Origin: Paulownia fortunei
Lineage: Eukaryota; Streptophyta; Magnoliopsida; Lamiales; Paulowniaceae
Assembly (NCBI GenBank): GCA_019321725.1
Contig: CM033108.1
Span: 10,744,060-10,808,059 of the forward strand
Length of the DNA: 64,000 nt
Reading direction: 5' to 3'
The notes beneath the pieces were generated by a model that was not told the DNA's origin, did not search any database, and saw only the letters and a list, made by a program, of their open reading frames with translations. Position numbers and translations under genes: made by a program. This document shows positions 59,707 through 64,000 of the stretch, piece after piece (position 1 is the stretch's first letter; the number at the start of each line of letters is the position of its first letter).

Positions 59707-60905
59707 TCAATCTAGTTACTGGGGTAAGAGTTTCATTCAGTTTTCAAAAAAGGAGAATGATACTATGGTGGTACCTTTCAATTTCACTCTTGTTGGTAAG
59801 TTTTCATAAGGGTGTCTTAATCTGAAAAGGATTCAATCCAGATTTTCTTGTTTAGATTGAAAGGAGCTTTCAATATTGGTATTATAAATCTAAAACACAT
59901 ATTAATTGAACTCACTATTAAGGAAGATTTCACACGTTTATGAAGTAAGAAAATATAGATTACAGATGGCATTCCTATGCATGTTTTCAAGTGGACGTTG
60001 GAGTTTGATTCAAAGGTAGAATCATCTATTGTGCCTTTATGGATTAGATTGCTAGAACTTCCAATACACCAATTTCATAAGAAGGCTTTGTACGAAATAG
60101 CTTCATTGCTTGGCAAACCCTTGAAACTAGATGAAGCAACAACGAACAGAAAGAGACCTAGTGTAACACATATGTGCATTGAGTTTGATTTGTTGAAGGC
60201 TAGGGAGGAGAAAATTTACATAGGTTGTGAAGATTATGTCTTTTCATAGAATGTGGTCTATGAAAATCTTCCTACCTATTGCATGAAGTGTTTACACCTT
60301 GGTCTTATGGTGGATACATGTTTTAATGATGAATATAAAAGAAATATTGCCTTGAATGATCTTAGGAAAAAGAATGACAAGAGGACAATCGAAGTTGTTA
60401 AAAATAAGACAACCTTGAAGAATAATGCCCGTGATATTGGAAAGATAGGGGCTGAGCCATCTCGCACTACTTTAGTTTAGATTGAGTAACAAAATCATAC
60501 ATCCTAACACACAACAGACTTTGAACTTGGAGATAGCCATATCTAATGTGGGCACAATGAAGACAGGTAATCTAAACTCATTTAGGGTTTCTAAATTTAA
60601 TGAGGAAGTGGATGACCATACACGTGCTAGATAAGGATCTTGGTTGAAGGAATTGAAGATCAAAATTCAAATTTAGGTGTTAATTTAGATTCTAGGAGGA
60701 ATTATGTAGAACACCGTAACCCTAAACCTAGTTCCCAATGTAATGTTGCTTCAATTGGCGACACCTCTAGCACATCAAGAATAGATATTAGAATATATTA
60801 GGGAGCCATCCTTTGGGGAACATCTTGTAGAGACTAATTGTACCAATTTGTTAGAATGTGAACAGAATGACATCTTGGCAACTGCAGCTAGAGTTTATAA
60901 CCCTA
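59707..60905 (+). pseudogene. L1-type LINE ORF1 relic
   Basis: Reading across frames gives the DUF4283-type RNA-binding region of plant L1 ORF1: VPFNFTLVGKFS, GAFNIGIINLKHILIELTI, EDFTRL, WITDGIPMHVFKWTLEFD, IVPLWIRLLELPIHQFHKKA, YEIASLLGKPLKLDEAT. Then comes VYENLPTYCMKCLHLGLMVDTC. The last is a CCHC zinc knuckle whose His is replaced by Leu (60286-60330). A stop at 60247-60249 splits it. ORF1 would coat the LINE RNA. ORF2 (endonuclease and RT) is absent because a Tekay LTR fragment begins at about 60917. Confidence 0.85.
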
Positions 60906-60916
60906 CTTCTAATATA

Positions 60917-62664
60917 GAGCTTTTGTATATTATTTATAAATGTGTTAATATGTTATTAGATAGGCTTTGATGCATAAATAAAGGGTTTGTGGTTGGAAAT
61001 ATTTGATAGAAAATACTTGTGCTAGAAACTATCACCTTGATGTATTCTTGTATTTTAGGCTTCAAAAGTGTATGTTATGTTCAATAAAACCCATAATTAT
61101 CATCATATACATGTTTATATATGGGTTAAGAGTAGTGGAATAAATTTTCATTGGTTAGAAATTGAAATTGGGCATGATATTGAAGAGATGCTCAAAACTG
61201 TCACAATCAAATTTCAGATTCTGTCCTGTGAAGTGGACTAGTTTTACAGTATTAAATCCATTAGTTTTGGCAAGTATATGACCTGGTTGTCTCTTTTTAT
61301 ATGTTATAAAAGTGTGGTGAAAATTTGGTCGTGATTGAATATACTTAAAGGTGCCAAAACCATTAATGTCATGAAATGGGTAAAACTATCACGGTAGGAA
61401 AAATCTGTTTCAGTATGCTGTGAAAGGAGCCAAACTTAGGAAGCTATATCCGTGAGTTTTAGAAATTATATGAGATGGTTACATTTATATACATGTTATA
61501 TAAGTGTGGTAAAATTTTGGGAGTGATTGAATATGTTTAGGGATGTTAAAATTATCATGCAACTAAATTGGATAGTAAGTAAATATGAAAATGTGAATCT
61601 GTCCCATTTGATAACTTAGCATATTTCAACCTAAACATGTTGCTATTGAGTGTTAGCAATTAGGTACATGATATTAGAGTTATAATACTTCAATTATATG
61701 ATATTTACACGCATCTAAGATGAGAAATTAAGGTATTGGAGGGACTAGATTGGGTTCTAGTTTGTAAAACCTAGATAGCTTGGTATTTAAGGTCTTAGTA
61801 TGATATTTTATGCTTTCAACTTGTCAAATTGGGAATGGTGCTTGATGTTGGTAATATTATAGGCTATTTTACATCTAAGATTGGAGGAGAACAATAAACA
61901 AATCTAGACTAAGCCACCAACCAATTGAAAGGTAAGTAAAGATTTATTTGCAACTACAGTGCATAGACATAGTAAATGTGTGATTTATATGTAATATCAT
62001 AGATTATATGTGCAAAGCAGAGGACATACATTACTATCATTCATGTCCATTGAGCATACATACATGGGTATTGGCATCTGCATGCATCATATATGAGCAT
62101 TATGATAAATCTTGCATGCACGGCATAATTCTGAGAAAAGAAAATATTTTGCTGATCACTACTAGTGCACCAAAGCATGCATGGATTTGCATGCATATGA
62201 GTATGCATGGATTTGCATGATTATATGATTATTGGCCATTGGACTATGGTGGTGTACGATGACGCTTGAAGCATCTTTTACTGGCTGGGTGGCGATTGGA
62301 GCCCCTGCAAGTGTCTGAGAGAGTGTGTACATGGATGACGACCTATTGGACTATTTTGTTGGCTTGTTATGTTTTTAGTCTGTTGTATTATATTTTTTGA
62401 CTGGTACTATATTTTGCTTTTAAAACTTTACTGTAAATAAGTATGTAAATATTGGGTCATTGTGGGTGTCGTGCTTTTATATAAATACTGATCCCGCTAT
62501 ATACTTGACATGTGTTAGAAAGTATTTTAAATAGGGTTGTGCATGTAAGAAGTGATTTAACTTTTCTTAAAGTGTTACAAAAAAAAATATTCCATACATT
62601 CACATAGGTTCTATCATGTCAAATTATACTATATATCTAGGTGTATAGTAATGGGGGTGTTACA
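60917..62664 (+). repeat. Tekay-family LTR, 5'-truncated
   Basis: Matches the 3' LTR from about 37900 to 39892, ending GGGGGTGTTACA with the original CA terminus. It has an internal deletion of roughly 200 bases at about 62258 (GTGGTGTAC joined to GATGACGCTTGAAGC). It contains the CATGCA cluster (62175-62225) and the TATA box near 62480. The left edge lies inside the LINE relic. Confidence 0.88.
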
Positions 62665-64000
62665 GCTGGTCCCTCCCGCGTTCCTTGTCTACCCGACCAT
62701 CAATCAAGTACCATACTTCATTTCCAAAAACCTCATTATATCCTTAATAGTATCATGATTCATAAATCATAAATGCATCAAACATTACATTATTTCACAA
62801 ATAATAACAATCACATTAAAACATGAACAATATTACATGATTCTTGTGATACAACAAATGAAAGCTTCAACTTACCTCAAGTCCACTTTGTGGCAAGTGA
62901 AAAGACCAATCTTTTTGGAAAATAGGATGTGTTAAAGGCCTAACATAATCAAATTATGTACCATTTAATATCCTTTTTATAAATCATTTAGTCTATTCTA
63001 GTTCATATACACTTTTCAATCTTTTGTAAATAATTCCATATCAATTACATAACCTTAAAAATAATGCATACTCCATATTTTACTACTAATTCAAGACATT
63101 AACTATTATGGTAGCTATTAAATACTAATAATTCAAACATAGTTATTAGGGAAGCCCCTAAAACATGCACACAATCCAAATTAACATAATATAAATTCAG
63201 TTCTAACTTGAATTGATCGTACCCTTCAATTAAGTAAGCTAATTGCTATTGTTTTCAATCATTCAAAGAAACTTTCAAACACAATATAAGCATTAAAAAA
63301 TTAATAGAAATAAGTAAATTAAGCATATTTCACGAGACTATCAATTTTGCTAAAAACTAGCTTAACTAGCTTGGTTTTGGCTTCAAGTGTAACTTACTAA
63401 AGTTTTCAATCATACAAAAATATACTAAAATATGTAACCATCCAAGATACTACAAATTCATCATAAGAAATATTGAAAAAGAATATACCTTGATTAAGTT
63501 GGAATTAAACTTCAAAATCAATGGTTTACAAGTTTAAAAAGGGTGGAACTTGTTCTAGTTTGTGTTCTATAAATTCCTATGGATTGAATTCAATTTTTGT
63601 GAGTATGAGAGTGTAGAAATTTGGGAGAAACTTAGGAGAATAAGGGATGGTCGTTTTTTAGGTGCTTCCACAAGAAATATGGATGAAAATGATTTCTTTG
63701 ACCTTTCAAAGAGAGGTAAGTGGAGGGCTATGATTGATTGCATCATGCTTGGTGTCTTCTCATGCCAAAAACCACATTTATGGGCTAGGGAGATGACAAA
63801 AATTGATGATTTGGTGTTATAATCAAGTGCAATGCGGTTTAGAATGATTTCATGTAACCTAGTCAACTAACCAATCAAATTGCACCATTTTGCAAACTTT
63901 TAGTTCTTAGCCAAATATAACATATTTCAAGTAAATATTTAGGTAATTAATCACTTTAGCATATAATTAGTATGGAGAAATATAGATAATTTATTTCATG
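62665..64000. other. Unclassified, possibly another LTR; no supported gene
   Basis: Starts with a short GC-rich GCTGGTCCCTCCCGCGTTCC right after the LTR end. The style of 62870-63540 (minus-strand pyrimidine-rich, repeated ACTTACCTCAAG/TACCTTGATTAAG pieces) recalls the U3 part of gypsy LTRs. An 86-codon frame at 63562-63822 has no recognised domain. Confidence 0.35.

Noticed and set aside
63562..63866. Opposed frames of 86 and 99 codons
   Set aside because: Overlapping on both strands in LTR-like sequence, with no domain; kept only as part of an unclassified stretch.

Overview
This is plant nuclear DNA, almost certainly from a eudicot, and nearly all of it is transposable-element relics. The evidence is AT-rich sequence, long-LTR Ty1/copia and Ty3/gypsy elements with plant-type primer-binding sites, plant L1-type LINE pieces, a plastid 16S rRNA fragment, and broken pieces of plant gene families (NAC, LOG). 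I see no intact cellular gene, no functional RNA gene and no CRISPR array. Species cannot be told from the sequence.

Layout. 1-6090 and about 15210-21360 form a large inverted duplication. Each arm carries a copia RT/RNase H region, a long copia LTR of about 2.1-2.2 kb, a LINE-type RNase H relic, a polypurine/polypyrimidine block and part of an unclassified repeat (called family A here). The left arm runs off the window start and stops at a 100-N assembly gap (6091-6190). The spacer holds gypsy LTR fragments, family A copy A1 with a plastid insertion (7246-7827), a NAC-domain pseudogene (10360-10872) and family A copy A2, which is interrupted by a second repeat (B1).

19581-25084 is a minus-strand composite: a copia pol relic abuts an Athila/Tat-like gypsy gag-pol relic at about 22383. 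25085-39892 is one dead Tekay/Del-like chromovirus on the plus strand. Its 5' LTR is truncated and carries two solo LTRs of its own family, both inverted and each with a perfect 5-bp target-site duplication. The primer-binding site, gag, protease, RT, RNase H, integrase, chromodomain relic, polypurine tract and a 2.9-kb 3' LTR are all recognisable. The internal stop codons I examined fit C-to-T or G-to-A change.

39893-49690 is a lower-density stretch with family A and B relics, MITE-like and tandem repeats, a full-length intronless LOG-like pseudogene (47868-48520) and a small TATA-preceded reading frame cut off by an LTR. 49692-59500 is a pile-up of copia LTRs in both orientations around a degenerate copia pol. 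One inverted LTR holds an apparently spliced fragment of a cellular gene (54828-56015). 59707-64000 has an L1-type LINE ORF1 relic, a further truncated Tekay LTR and unclassified sequence.

How it fits together: nothing here acts as a pathway. The window records nested insertion, solo-LTR formation, deamination decay, gene-fragment capture, organelle DNA insertion and local inversion. The points most worth following are the near-perfect ~1-kb tract inside the otherwise diverged inverted duplication, and the matching target-site halves at 6701 and 39893, which suggest that one retrotransposon insertion was split by an inversion.
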